This document shows positions 17,855 to 26,551 of a stretch of 64,000 bases of DNA, one piece after another. Every line of letters starts with the position of its first letter. The first letter of the stretch is position 1. A program made the position numbers and the translations under genes. Under the pieces are notes generated by a model. It did no database searches. It saw nothing but the letters and a program-made list of their open reading frames with translations, and was not told where the DNA came from. Source of the stretch: Rhodobacterales bacterium 32-67-9 (GTDB taxonomy: Bacteria; Pseudomonadota; Alphaproteobacteria; Rhodobacterales; Rhodobacteraceae); assembly GCA_002280515.1 (NCBI GenBank), contig NCEA01000021.1:1-64000 (forward strand), read 5' to 3'.

Positions 17855-18874
17855 ATGAGCCTGCCGCGCCTCTCCTCGCTCTCCCAGATCCCGCTTCTTG
17901 CAGACAGGTTGCCGGTCGCGGACGACCAGGCGGCCGAAGCCGCGCGGATGCGGCAGAACTCGCTGACCAAGCCGCCGGGGTCGCTCGGCCGGCTCGAACA
18001 GATCGCCGAGTTCATGGCCGCCTGGCGCGGCACCGCGCGGCCCGAAATCCGGAAGGCGCAGGCGCTGGTCTTCGCCGGGAACCACGGTGTCTGCGCGCAG
18101 GGCGTGAACCCCTATCCGCAGGAAGTGACCGCCCAGATGGTGGCGAACTTCCGCAGCGGCGGGGCGGCGATCAACCAGCTTTGTGCACTGAACGGGGCAG
18201 AGCTGGAGGTCATCGCGCTGGAACTGGACCGGCCGACCGCGGATTTCACCAAAGGTCCGGCGATGACGGAAACCGACTGCCTCGACGCCTTCTGGCAGGG
18301 CGCCTCGGCGGTGGACGAGGGCGCCGATATCCTCGTCCTCGGGGAAATGGGCATCGGAAATTCGACCGTCGCGGCCGCTCTCGCGGCGGCCTGCTTCGGT
18401 GGACCCGTGGCCGAGTGGGTCGGGCCGGGAACAGGGTCCGACAAGGCCGGAATCGCGCGGAAGGTTGAGGTGATCGAGCGCGGGCTGAAGCGCCACTCGA
18501 ACCTTGCCGGCGATGCTCCCGCGATTATTTCTGCCCTCGGCGGGCGCGAACAGGCGGCGATCTGCGGCGCGGTTCTTGCGGCGCGCTCGGCGCGGATCCC
18601 TGTGATCCTCGACGGGTTCATCTGCACCGCCGCCGCCGCCGTCCTCTATGCCGCCGACAAGCGTCTGCTTGACCATTGCCTCATCGGCCATACCTCGGCC
18701 GAGCCCGGCCACCGGAAGCTTCTGGCAGCGATCCACAAGCGCCCGGTTCTCGAATTCGACATGCGGCTTGGCGAGGGGTCGGGCGCGGCACTGGCGCTTG
18801 GCATCGTCCGGGCGGCACTGGCTTGCCACAACGGCATGGCGACCTTCGGCGAGGCGGGGGTGTCCGAGGCATGA
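17855..18874 (+). CDS. cobT: nicotinate-nucleotide--dimethylbenzimidazole phosphoribosyltransferase
   Basis: Makes alpha-ribazole-5'-phosphate from dimethylbenzimidazole and nicotinate mononucleotide; 339 residues. Family signatures are LTKPPGSLGRLE near residue 39, VFAGNHGVCAQGVNPYPQEVT, LGEMGIGNSTVAAAL, and the C-terminal RLGEGSGAALAL containing the catalytic glutamate. It lies between cobU and cobS and its stop overlaps the cobS start (ATGA). Confidence 0.95.
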   Translation: MSLPRLSSLSQIPLLADRLPVADDQAAEAARMRQNSLTKPPGSLGRLEQIAEFMAAWRGTARPEIRKAQALVFAGNHGVCAQGVNPYPQEVTAQMVANFRSGGAAINQLCALNGAELEVIALELDRPTADFTKGPAMTETDCLDAFWQGASAVDEGADILVLGEMGIGNSTVAAALAAACFGGPVAEWVGPGTGSDKAGIARKVEVIERGLKRHSNLAGDAPAIISALGGREQAAICGAVLAARSARIPVILDGFICTAAAAVLYAADKRLLDHCLIGHTSAEPGHRKLLAAIHKRPVLEFDMRLGEGSGAALALGIVRAALACHNGMATFGEAGVSEA

Positions 18875-19620
18875 GTGCGGGCCGGGTTGAGGAGCTGAGG
18901 CTGGCGTTCCTCCTGCTGACCCGGCTCCCCGTCGGCGCGATCCGGGGCGCGGCGCCCGACATGGCTTCGTCTTCCTGGGCCTGGCCTGTCGTCGGCGTCG
19001 CGGTCGGGGTGATCGCGGCGCTTGGCGCGGGGATCGGCCACTGGCTTGGCCTGCCGCCGGCCATGGCCGCGATTCTGGCGCTGACGGCATCGGTCCTCGC
19101 GACCGGCGGCATGCACGAGGACGGGCTTGCCGACGTTGCCGACGGGTTCGGCGGCGGCCATGACCGGGCGCGGAAACTGGAAATCATGCGCGACAGCCGG
19201 ATCGGCTCCTACGGTGTTCTGGCGCTGGTTCTCGTCACCGGGTTTCGCGGTCTCGGCATCGCCGAACCGGTGGCGGGCGGTACCGCCACCGCCGCGCTGA
19301 TCGGGATTGCCGCCGCCTCCCGCGCGGTGCTGCCGGCGGCGCTGCTCATAGTGCCGCCCGCCCGTGCCGACGGTCTTGGCCGATCCGCCGCCGGTTCCGA
19401 CCCGCGCCCCGCCTTGATCGCCGCGGCAATCGGGGCCTTATGCCTCCTGCCACTCGGCTTCGGCACCGCGCTGGCCATTGCATTCGCGGTGGCGCTGGCG
19501 GCGACCGCGATCGCCGCCCTTGCGATGCGCCAGATCGGCGGGCAGACCGGCGACGTGATGGGCGCGATTCAACAGCTTGCGGAATGTGCCGGCTGGGCGG
19601 TTCTGGTTGTCGCGCTATGA
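18871..19620 (+). CDS. cobS: adenosylcobinamide-GDP ribazoletransferase
   Basis: Membrane enzyme (CobS/CobV) that joins alpha-ribazole to adenosylcobinamide-GDP, the last assembly step. It has 249 residues, with several hydrophobic helices and the metal-binding HEDGLADVADGFGGG near residues 79-93, followed by RKLEIMRDSRIGSYG. The ATG at 18871 overlaps the cobT stop. A longer frame from 18676 lies in cobT. Downstream lies the first TTTGATCAAA palindrome. Confidence 0.94.
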   Translation: MSAGRVEELRLAFLLLTRLPVGAIRGAAPDMASSSWAWPVVGVAVGVIAALGAGIGHWLGLPPAMAAILALTASVLATGGMHEDGLADVADGFGGGHDRARKLEIMRDSRIGSYGVLALVLVTGFRGLGIAEPVAGGTATAALIGIAAASRAVLPAALLIVPPARADGLGRSAAGSDPRPALIAAAIGALCLLPLGFGTALAIAFAVALAATAIAALAMRQIGGQTGDVMGAIQQLAECAGWAVLVVAL

Positions 19621-19695
19621 TTTGATCAAAATCTGCAGATCCGGTGTGGCCCGGGGATTCTAAAAACTGTTTCTGCCACTTCCAATTTGATCAAA
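19621..19695. promoter_or_regulatory. paired TTTGATCAAA palindromes upstream of aminotransferase gene
   Basis: Two identical 10-bp palindromes TTTGATCAAA at 19621-19630 and 19686-19695, spaced 65 bp centre to centre (about six helical turns), in the 112-bp gap between cobS and the class III aminotransferase gene. The gap is AT-rich compared with its surroundings. It looks like a looped or paired operator for the following two-gene unit; the binding protein is unknown. Confidence 0.5.
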
Positions 19696-19732
19696 AAACG
19701 GGGATAAGGCATCGTCCCGAAGGAGCGACGCG

Positions 19733-21106
19733 ATGCCCAACGCAACCGAGATGATCGCCGGCATTCCCCTGAGCCGCCTGAAGAAGATCGCCGCGCGCGA
19801 GAGCAAGCGTTTCGCCGCCTCGCGTCCAAAGACGAAGGCGGCGCTTGATGCTGGGGCCGGGAGCTACCTCGATTCGGTGCCGATGCACTGGATGAAGGAT
19901 TGGCCAATGCCGTTCCCGATGCTGGTCGCCAAGGCGAAAGGCGCGCGGCTGACCGACCTCGACGGCTACGGGATCGACGATTTCTGCCTTGGCGATACCG
20001 GCTCCATGTTCGGCCATTCGCCCGGACCCGTCGCGAAAGCGATCCGGAAACAGGCGAAGAACGGCCTGACCTATATGCTGCCGACCGAGGCGGCGCTGCA
20101 GGCGGGCGCGCTTCTGACCGAGCTTTTCGGCGATTTCAAATGGCAGATCGCGACCACCGCGACTGACGCCAACCGCTTTGCCTTGCGGGTGGCGCGGGCG
20201 GTGACAGGCAAGCCGAAGGTTCTGGTCTTCAACGGCTGCTACCACGGCACCGTCGATGACGCGATGGTGGAGCGGCACAATGGCAAGACCGTAACCCGCC
20301 CCGGCCTGACCGGGCAGGTGACTGACCTGACCGAAGTCGCCGCCTGCGCCGAGTTCAACGACCTTGCCAGCGTCGAGGCCGAGTTGAAGACCGGCCAGAT
20401 CGCCGCGATCCTGACCGAACCGGTGATGACCAATTCCTGCATGGTCCTGCCGGAGCCGGGGTTCCACGCCGGCCTGCGCGACCTTGCCACCCGCTACGAT
20501 GCGCTTCTGATCATCGACGAGACGCACACGATTTCCTCCGGTCTTGGCGGCTATACCGCCGTTCACGGTCTCGATCCCGACATCTTCGTCGTCGGCAAAT
20601 GCGTGGCGGGCGGGATGCCGACCGCCGTCTGGGGGCTGAGGCCGAAACTGGCGAGGGACTACCTCGCCTACAATGCCGGCCGCGCATCGGGCCATTCCGG
20701 GATGGGCACGACACTGTCGGCCAATCCGATGCAGTTCGCCTGCCTCCGCGCGACCCTTGCCGAGGTCATGACGAAGGATGCCTATGCGCATATGGAAAAG
20801 GGTGCGGAAAGGCTCAGTTCAGGCTTTTCTGAGGTCATCGACAGGCACAAGGCACCCTGGCATGTCGTCCGCGTCGGCGCGCGGGTGGAGTTCATCTGCG
20901 CCCCCGGCCCCCTGAAGAACGGCACCGAAGCCGCGATGGCGCACATGCCCGAGGTGGAGGCGACGCTGCACACCGCGCTGCTCAATCGCGGCTGCCTGAT
21001 CGCGCCCTTCCACAACATGATGCTGATCAGCCCCGCGACCAGGAAACGCCAGATCGACCGCCTGATCGCGGCCTTCGACGAAATCCTGACCGAACTCTTT
21101 GCCTGA
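19733..21106 (+). CDS. class III (GSA-type) PLP aminotransferase
   Basis: 457-residue fold-type I aminotransferase of the class III group. The PLP-aspartate is in LLIIDETHTISSG near residue 260, the likely PLP-lysine in VVGKCVAGG near 290, and GHSGMGTTLSANPMQ is the glycine-rich loop. It is not the heme-pathway glutamate-1-semialdehyde mutase: the N-terminus is extended and it is coupled to a glutamine-synthetase-like ligase seven bases downstream. The pair suggests amine or polyamine catabolism, but the substrate cannot be read from the sequence. The start has GAAGGAG seven bases upstream. Confidence 0.8.
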   Translation: MPNATEMIAGIPLSRLKKIAARESKRFAASRPKTKAALDAGAGSYLDSVPMHWMKDWPMPFPMLVAKAKGARLTDLDGYGIDDFCLGDTGSMFGHSPGPVAKAIRKQAKNGLTYMLPTEAALQAGALLTELFGDFKWQIATTATDANRFALRVARAVTGKPKVLVFNGCYHGTVDDAMVERHNGKTVTRPGLTGQVTDLTEVAACAEFNDLASVEAELKTGQIAAILTEPVMTNSCMVLPEPGFHAGLRDLATRYDALLIIDETHTISSGLGGYTAVHGLDPDIFVVGKCVAGGMPTAVWGLRPKLARDYLAYNAGRASGHSGMGTTLSANPMQFACLRATLAEVMTKDAYAHMEKGAERLSSGFSEVIDRHKAPWHVVRVGARVEFICAPGPLKNGTEAAMAHMPEVEATLHTALLNRGCLIAPFHNMMLISPATRKRQIDRLIAAFDEILTELFA

Positions 21107-21113
21107 GGATACC

Positions 21114-22505
21114 ATGACCCAGACCTGCCCCTCGGGCGCCACGCTTGCCGAGGCCGAAGCCTTCCTCGCCGCCCATCCCGAAATTGAGGCCATCGACATC
21201 GTGCTGCACGATTCGAACGGCATCGGCCGCGGCAAGATCATCCGCCGGCACGAACTCTCCAGCCTCTACAAATCGGGTCGGCACATGCCGATTTCGATCC
21301 TCGGCCTCGATATCTGTGGCGAGGATGTGCATGAGACCGGCCTGATCTGGGATCAGGGCGACGGGGATCTGCGCGCCTGGCCGATCCCCGGCACGCTGAA
21401 GCCCCTGCACAACACCACGCCACCGCGGGCGGAGGTCTTCCTGTCGCTCTACGAACTTGACGGCAGGGTCATGACCTCCGACCCGCGCCACGCGTTGCAA
21501 CGGCAGGTCGATGCCTTCGCAAAGCGCGGACTGAAGCCCGCCGGCGCGTTCGAGCTGGAATTCTTCCTGCTGGCGAAGGATCGCGGCCCCGACGGCAAGG
21601 TGCGCCCTGCCGCCGACGTCCTCGACGGCCGGCCGAGCCACAAGACCGAGGTTTATTCTGTCGATCACCTGCACGGGATGCTGCCGCTTTTCTCGGACAT
21701 CTATGCCGGGGCCGAGAAGGCCGGGATCAAGGCCGAGACGATGATCTCGGAATACGCGCCGGGCCAGTACGAACTGACGCTGCACTATAGGGAAGACGTG
21801 ATGCAGGCCGCCGACGACCTCGTGCGGCTGAAACGGATCGTGCGAAGCCAGGCCCGCGCGCACGGCGTGACGGCCTGTTTCATGGCGAAGCCGGTCGAGG
21901 AATATGCCGGCTCCGGCATGCATTTTCACGTCTCGATGATGAACGAGGCGGGGATGAACGTCTTCGCCGAAAAGCCCGGATCTGGCTGGACAGAGCCGCT
22001 TTTGCACGCGCTCGGCGGCCTTCGGGCGACGATGGGCGAGTCGATGCTGGTCTTCGCCCCGCATCTGAATTCCTGGCGCCGCTTCGCCAATCAGTCTTAT
22101 GCGCCGGTCTCGACGAACTGGGGGGTCAACAACCGCTCCGTGGCGTTGCGTGTTCCGGAAGGCGATGTGAAGGCGCGGCGGATCGAGCATCGCCCTTCGG
22201 GCGTCGATGCCAACCCATATCTCGTCGCCGCGACGGTGCTTGCGGGGATCCTTCACGGGCTCGACAACCGGCTCGATCCCGGGCCGGAGACCACCGGCAA
22301 CGGTTATACCGAGGACGAGAGCGGCCCGGCGATCCCGCGCGACTGGCGCGCGGCGATCGAGGCGGCGCAAGACTCGGCCTTCCTCAAGGAGGCGCTTGGC
22401 GAGGGCATGCACCGCACCTTCACTGCCGTAAAGGCGGCCGAATACGCGCGCGTGGCCCGCACGATCTCGGAAGTCGATTACGACCTTTACCTGCACACTG
22501 TCTGA
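21114..22505 (+). CDS. glutamine synthetase family ligase, probable gamma-glutamyl-amine synthetase
   Basis: 463-residue glutamine-synthetase-fold enzyme. FELEFFLLAK near residue 145 and GSGMHFHVSMMN near 270 carry the metal-binding Glu and His residues, and WGVNNRSVALRVPEG and EHRPSGVDANPYLVAATVLAG are the ATP-binding C-terminal part. The divergent N-terminus and pairing with a class III aminotransferase fit the PuuA/GlnA-like group that gamma-glutamylates amines rather than the housekeeping GlnA. The start ATG at 21114 follows GAGG by five bases. A strong hairpin follows the stop at 22510-22539. Confidence 0.8.
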   Translation: MTQTCPSGATLAEAEAFLAAHPEIEAIDIVLHDSNGIGRGKIIRRHELSSLYKSGRHMPISILGLDICGEDVHETGLIWDQGDGDLRAWPIPGTLKPLHNTTPPRAEVFLSLYELDGRVMTSDPRHALQRQVDAFAKRGLKPAGAFELEFFLLAKDRGPDGKVRPAADVLDGRPSHKTEVYSVDHLHGMLPLFSDIYAGAEKAGIKAETMISEYAPGQYELTLHYREDVMQAADDLVRLKRIVRSQARAHGVTACFMAKPVEEYAGSGMHFHVSMMNEAGMNVFAEKPGSGWTEPLLHALGGLRATMGESMLVFAPHLNSWRRFANQSYAPVSTNWGVNNRSVALRVPEGDVKARRIEHRPSGVDANPYLVAATVLAGILHGLDNRLDPGPETTGNGYTEDESGPAIPRDWRAAIEAAQDSAFLKEALGEGMHRTFTAVKAAEYARVARTISEVDYDLYLHTV

Positions 22506-22509
22506 GGGC

Positions 22510-22539
22510 CAGCGCCCCGGGTGGCAGCTCGGGGCGCTG
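22510..22539 (+). terminator. hairpin after glutamine-synthetase-like gene
   Basis: Perfect 10-bp stem CAGCGCCCCG/CGGGGCGCTG with a 10-base loop, starting five bases after the stop. No T run follows, so intrinsic termination is uncertain. Confidence 0.5.
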
Positions 22540-22551
22540 CGGCTCCCGCCG

Positions 22552-23096
22552 TCAGTCCCGTTCGTCTGCCCGCATCCGCCGTTCGAGCCAGCGGACGCCG
22601 GCCGAGACGATCAGGATCAGAACGAGATATTCGAGGACCAGAACCGAGTGGATCTCCAGCGGCCGGTACTCGGTCACTACCAGTTCGCTCGCCTTGCGGG
22701 TCAGGCCCTGCATGCCGGTGACCGAGACCAGCGACGACATCTTCAGCATATAGACCAGTTGGTTGCCGAGCGCCGGAATGATACGCTGTACCGCCTGCGG
22801 CAGGATCACTCAACCCATCATATCGAAATAGCTGAGCGAGACGGATAGGCGGCATCGTATTGCCCGCGCGCGATGGCTTGTATCCCGGCGCGGAATATCT
22901 CGGCCTCGAACGCGCTGTCTGAAAGGGCGAGCAAGAGGACCCCGGCCCAGAACACGCTGATCGACATCCCGGAAAGCTGCGGCAGGCCGTAATAGACCCA
23001 GAGGATCATCACCAGGAGCGGCACGGAACGGACCAGTTCGACGTAGATCCGGCTTACCCGGTTTACCGACACTGTCCGACAGACCCAACGCTCTGG
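22552..23096 (-). pseudogene. polar amino acid ABC transporter permease remnant
   Basis: Two adjacent frames on the minus strand together spell a HisM/GlnP-type permease: YVELVRSVPLLVMILWVYYG, EIFRAGIQAIARGQYDAA, then after a frame change LSYFDMMG, a TGA where tryptophan is expected, and ILPQAVQRIIPALGNQLVYM. The EAA loop is therefore broken both by a frameshift near 22845-22860 and by a nonsense codon near 22809-22811. The N-terminal helices are absent, because the sequence runs straight into the 3' end of the next gene at 23096. No binding protein or ATPase gene is nearby. Confidence 0.85.
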
Positions 23097-24115
23097 TCAA
23101 GACAGATCGAGAAGCGCGTGCAGGGCGGACAGGAGCTTTCGGCCATCCTCCGGCAGGTTATAACCTTGGATCGAAAGCCGCAGGAAACACCGGCAACCCC
23201 AGCGGAGCGCCGGGATCTCGATCCCGAAGCACGACAGCAAATTGGCATGCAAGTGGCCAGTGTCGCATGCCGGGATCGGCATTGCCACCATCTGCGGCGC
23301 CGAAAATTCGGGCTCTGAAATCGCCGGCAGGCCGGTCATCCCGGCAAGCTCCGCCGCGATTTCCTGCGCGAGCGCGTGGCACCGCGCCACAACGGCGGGC
23401 CAGTCATGTTCCGCCCTAAACTGCAACGCCGCCGGCACGGACAGCCATGCGGAAGCGTCACGAGTGCCCTGGAACTGGAACCGGTCGAGGAACGCCGACC
23501 CGCCGAACGGGCCGGGATCTTCGCCCGCCTCGGTCCAGCCGTGGCTGATCACCGGCGGGACCAGCCGGTCCTGCATCTCTGGGCAGGCATGAAGGAATGC
23601 CGTCCCCTTCGGCGCCATCAGCCATTTGTGGCAATTGCCGACATAATAGTCCGCCCCGAGCGCGGTCAGGTCGAGCGGGATGTGGCCGGGCGCATGGGCG
23701 CCATCGATGATCGTGACGATCCCGCGCCTCCGCACTTCGGCGACGATGGTCGCGACCGGAAAGACCAGCGCGGTCGGCGAGGTGATGTGGCTGAGAAGTG
23801 ATCGGTCGTCAGCACCTCGTCACCGGGACCAAGATCAAGCGAGCGGGCAACGATGTTCAAACCGGCGGTGGCGTTCGTCACCCAGACGAGGTCATCAGGA
23901 TCGGCGCCGATCCCGGCCCCGAGCGCGCGGCGCACCTCCCCGAACCGGTCCGCGAGATGGGCGGGATCCATGAAGGCGACCGGCTGCGCCTCCAGCCGTT
24001 CCTGCCAGCGACGATACTCCTCCATCACCGGGCGCGGGCAGGCGCCGTAGGAGCCGTGGTTGAGAAAGGCGACAGACGGATCGAGAAGGAAGTGGCGCGC
24101 AAGATCGTCGGGCAA
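23097..24115 (-). pseudogene. class V aminotransferase (isopenicillin-N-epimerase-like), broken
   Basis: The N-terminal part (AFLNHGSYGACPRPVMEEY, WVTNATAGLNIVARSL, GDEVLTTDH) and the C-terminal part (HITSPTALVFPVA, IIDGAHAPGHIPLDL, YVGNCHKWLMAPKG with the PLP-lysine) lie in different frames. At about 23797 the sequence jumps from LTTDH to LLSHITSPTALVF. The family normally has roughly 50 residues there, so an internal deletion also shifted the frame. Length as it stands is about 340 codons against roughly 390 expected. A sequencing or assembly error is less likely because a whole segment is missing. Confidence 0.82.
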
Positions 24116-24178
24116 GGCGGGCTCCGCATGAGGTCCGGGCGCAACCCTAGCACGGACCCCGCGACCGGAAAGCCCCGA

Positions 24179-25216
24179 TCATGTCCAGTCGAGAACGACC
24201 TTGCCGCTCTTGCCCGATCGCATCACCTCGAAACCGTCGGCGAAGCGATCGACCGGGAAGCGGTGGGTGATGACCCGGCGGATATCGAGGCCGTTTTCCA
24301 GCATCGCGATCATCTTGTACCAGGTCTCGAAGATCTCGCGGCCATAGACACCCTTGATGGTGATCGCCTTGAAGACGAAGCGGCTCCAGTCCACCGGCGA
24401 CTTGCCCGGCGGGATGCCCAGCATGGCGATGCGCCCGCCCATCACCATGTTTTCGACCATCTGGTCGAGCGCGGCCTGGTTGCCGGACATCTCCATCCCG
24501 ACATCGAAGCCCTCCTTCATCCGCAAGGCACCCTCGACATCCTTGAGATCCTGTTTCGCGACATTGACCGGCACCACGTCCGTCACATTCGCGGCCAGGT
24601 CAAGACGGTCCTGGTTGACGTCGGTGATCACCACGTGCCGCGCCCCGACATGGCGGGCGACGGCGGCGGCCATGATGCCGATGGGGCCGGCGCCGGTGAT
24701 CAGCACATCCTCGCCCACGAGGTCGAAGGACAGCGCGGTATGGACGGCGTTGCCCAAGGGATCGAGGATCGCCCCGATCTCGTCGTCGATCTCGTCGGGA
24801 AGCGGCACGACGTTGAATGCGGGCAGGCGCAGGTATTCCGCGAAAGCGCCCTGTTCGTTGACGCCAATCCCCCGCGTCGCGGGGTCGAGGTGGAACTTTC
24901 CCGCCCGGCTCTGCCGCGACTGCTTGCCGATCAGATGGCCTTCGCCGGAACAGCGCTGGCCGATGCTCAGCCCCTCGACGTTCCGCCCGACCTCGACGAT
25001 CTCGCCCGCGAATTCATGGCCGGTGACCAGTCCGACAGGTACGGTCCGCGCCGCCCACTCGTCCCAGTTCCAGATATGGATGTCGGTGCCGCAGATACCG
25101 GTCTTTCGGATGCGGATCAGCACGTCGTCCGGTCCGATCTCCGGCACCGGCCGGTTCTCCATCCAGAGCCCGACCTGCGGCTTCACCTTTGCCAAAGCTT
25201 TCATGTCATTGCGCAT
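24179..25216 (-). CDS. tdh: L-threonine 3-dehydrogenase
   Basis: NAD-dependent oxidation of L-threonine to 2-amino-3-ketobutyrate; 345 residues, medium-chain dehydrogenase family. The catalytic zinc ligands Cys42 (GICGTD) and His67/Glu68 (GHEFAG) are present, as is the Rossmann loop [10 protein letters not shown] near residue 175. The four structural-zinc cysteines of the E. coli enzyme are replaced by Gly97, Ser100, Ser103 and Asp111 in [15 protein letters not shown]. The start at 25216 overlaps the kbl stop (ATGA); an internal ATG at 25204 is an alternative. The pair kbl-tdh degrades threonine to glycine and acetyl-CoA. Confidence 0.93.
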   Translation of the reverse strand: MRNDMKALAKVKPQVGLWMENRPVPEIGPDDVLIRIRKTGICGTDIHIWNWDEWAARTVPVGLVTGHEFAGEIVEVGRNVEGLSIGQRCSGEGHLIGKQSRQSRAGKFHLDPATRGIGVNEQGAFAEYLRLPAFNVVPLPDEIDDEIGAILDPLGNAVHTALSFDLVGEDVLITGAGPIGIMAAAVARHVGARHVVITDVNQDRLDLAANVTDVVPVNVAKQDLKDVEGALRMKEGFDVGMEMSGNQAALDQMVENMVMGGRIAMLGIPPGKSPVDWSRFVFKAITIKGVYGREIFETWYKMIAMLENGLDIRRVITHRFPVDRFADGFEVMRSGKSGKVVLDWT

Positions 25217-26406
25217 CAGATTGCCCCCACGGCCTTGCCCGCACCCCTGAAGGCGTCGAGCGCAAAATCAAGGTCTGCCCGTGTCAGCCGCGCATTCATC
25301 TGGGTGCGAATGCGCGCCTGCCCCTTGGGCACGACCGGGAAGAAGAAGCCCGCGACATAGACGCCCCGGTCATAAAGCGCCGTCGCCATGGCCTGCGCCA
25401 GCTTCGCATCGCCAAGCATGACGGGAATGATCGGGTGTTCGCCGGGCAGCAGGCGGAAGCCGGCCTCCTCAAGCCCCGCGCGCCAGTAGCGTGCATTGTC
25501 GAAAAGCGCAGCACGCAGATCGTCCGCCGCCTCGACAAGGTCGAGCGCGGCGATGCCGGCGGCGACCACGGCGGGCGGCAGCGCGTTCGAGAAGAGATAG
25601 GGCCGCGCCCGTTGGCGCAAGAGGTCGATCACCGGCTGCGGGCCTGCGATATAGCCGCCGAGCGCACCGCCCAGCGCCTTGCCGAGTGTGCCAGTCAGGA
25701 TATCGACCTCAACCCCGGCATGGGCCGGCGTGCCACGGCCCTTTGGCCCCATGAACCCGGTCGCATGGCAATCGTCGACCATAACCAGTGCGCCGTATTT
25801 CCCGGCCAACGCCACGATCTCGGGCAGTTTCGCCAGGTAGCCATCCATCGAGAAGACGCCGTCCGTCGCGACCATCACGAAGCGGGCACCATCGGCGCGG
25901 GCGGCCTTCAGCTGCTCTTCGAGGTCCGTAATGTCGGAATTGGCGTAGCGATAGCGCTTTGCCTTGCACAGCCGGATGCCATCGATGATCGAGGCATGGT
26001 TGAGCGCGTCGGATATGACGGCATCCTCGGGACCAAGCAAAGGCTCGAACAAGCCGCCATTCGCGTCGAAACAGGCAGCGAAGAGAATAGAATCGTCCTT
26101 GCCGAGAAACCGCGCGATCCGCGTCTCCAGTTCCCGGTGCAGATCCTGGGTGCCGCAGATGAAGCGGACCGAGGCCATCCCGTAACCGTGTCCGTCCATC
26201 GCCGCCTTGGCCGCCGCGATCAGCTTCGGATGATCTGCAAGACCGAGATAATTGTTGGCGCAGAGATTGAGCATGTCGCGCCCCGCCACCGTCACATGCG
26301 CGCCCTGCGCCGAGGTGATGAGCCGCTCGCGCTTCGTCAAACCCTCGGCTTCGATCGCCGCAAGAGTATCAACGACATGGGCGATAAAGGCAGTCTTTTC
26401 CGACAT
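25216..26406 (-). CDS. kbl: 2-amino-3-ketobutyrate CoA ligase
   Basis: PLP enzyme (alpha-oxoamine synthase family) that cleaves 2-amino-3-ketobutyrate with CoA to glycine and acetyl-CoA; 396 residues. Signatures are [40 protein letters not shown] and the PLP-lysine in [14 protein letters not shown]. The start MSEKTAFI at 26406 has GGAGG ten bases upstream; the open frame to 26475 crosses the promoter and is not used. A promoter with a perfect TTGACA box precedes it at 26432-26459. Confidence 0.94.
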   Translation of the reverse strand: MSEKTAFIAHVVDTLAAIEAEGLTKRERLITSAQGAHVTVAGRDMLNLCANNYLGLADHPKLIAAAKAAMDGHGYGMASVRFICGTQDLHRELETRIARFLGKDDSILFAACFDANGGLFEPLLGPEDAVISDALNHASIIDGIRLCKAKRYRYANSDITDLEEQLKAARADGARFVMVATDGVFSMDGYLAKLPEIVALAGKYGALVMVDDCHATGFMGPKGRGTPAHAGVEVDILTGTLGKALGGALGGYIAGPQPVIDLLRQRARPYLFSNALPPAVVAAGIAALDLVEAADDLRAALFDNARYWRAGLEEAGFRLLPGEHPIIPVMLGDAKLAQAMATALYDRGVYVAGFFFPVVPKGQARIRTQMNARLTRADLDFALDAFRGAGKAVGAI

Positions 26407-26410
26407 GACA

Positions 26411-26490
26411 GAACATCCTCCAATATGGCGGAATACACCCGCCGCCACACGAATGTCAACATAAAGGACGAACATCCTAAATAACGGAAT
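26411..26490 (-). promoter_or_regulatory. direct repeats flanking the kbl promoter
   Basis: GAACATCCT plus a downstream CGGAAT occurs twice on the plus strand: 26411-26434 (9-base spacer, overlapping the -10) and 26470-26490 (6-base spacer, 11 bases upstream of the -35). The repeats are 59 bp apart. Their flanking of the promoter suggests a regulator site; the neighbouring XRE-cupin protein is one candidate. Confidence 0.45.
26432..26459 (-). promoter_or_regulatory. kbl-tdh promoter, -35 TTGACA / -10 TGTATT
   Basis: On the minus strand TTGACA (26454-26459) is followed after 16 bases by TGTATT (26432-26437), about 25 bases before the kbl start. The -10 box overlaps one copy of a direct repeat. 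Confidence 0.6.
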
Positions 26491-26496
26491 CTGCCC

Positions 26497-26532
26497 TCTT
26501 CTGTTTCAAAATACCTCCGCCGGAGGCTCCCC
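26497..26532 (-). repeat. dispersed palindromic repeat, copy 3
   Basis: CTCTTCTGTTTCAAAATA then CCTCCGCCGGAGGCTCCC, lying between the XRE-cupin stop and the kbl promoter. It shares arm and palindrome with copies 2, 4 and 5. Confidence 0.7.
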
Positions 26533-26551
26533 CGCCGCCGCAAGCGGGACG

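Noticed and set aside
19621-19695. FNR/FnrL boxes
   Set aside because: FNR sites need TTGAT-N4-ATCAA; the palindromes here are TTTGATCAAA without the 4-base spacer, so anaerobic FNR control is not supported.
19733-21106. Glutamate-1-semialdehyde 2,1-aminomutase (hemL)
   Set aside because: The fold and lysine motif match the class, but the longer N-terminus and pairing with a glutamine-synthetase-like ligase argue against the heme-pathway enzyme.
23798-25360. 520-residue plus-strand open frame opposite tdh and the class V aminotransferase remnant
   Set aside because: tdh is intact on the minus strand with catalytic motifs; this frame is its shadow.
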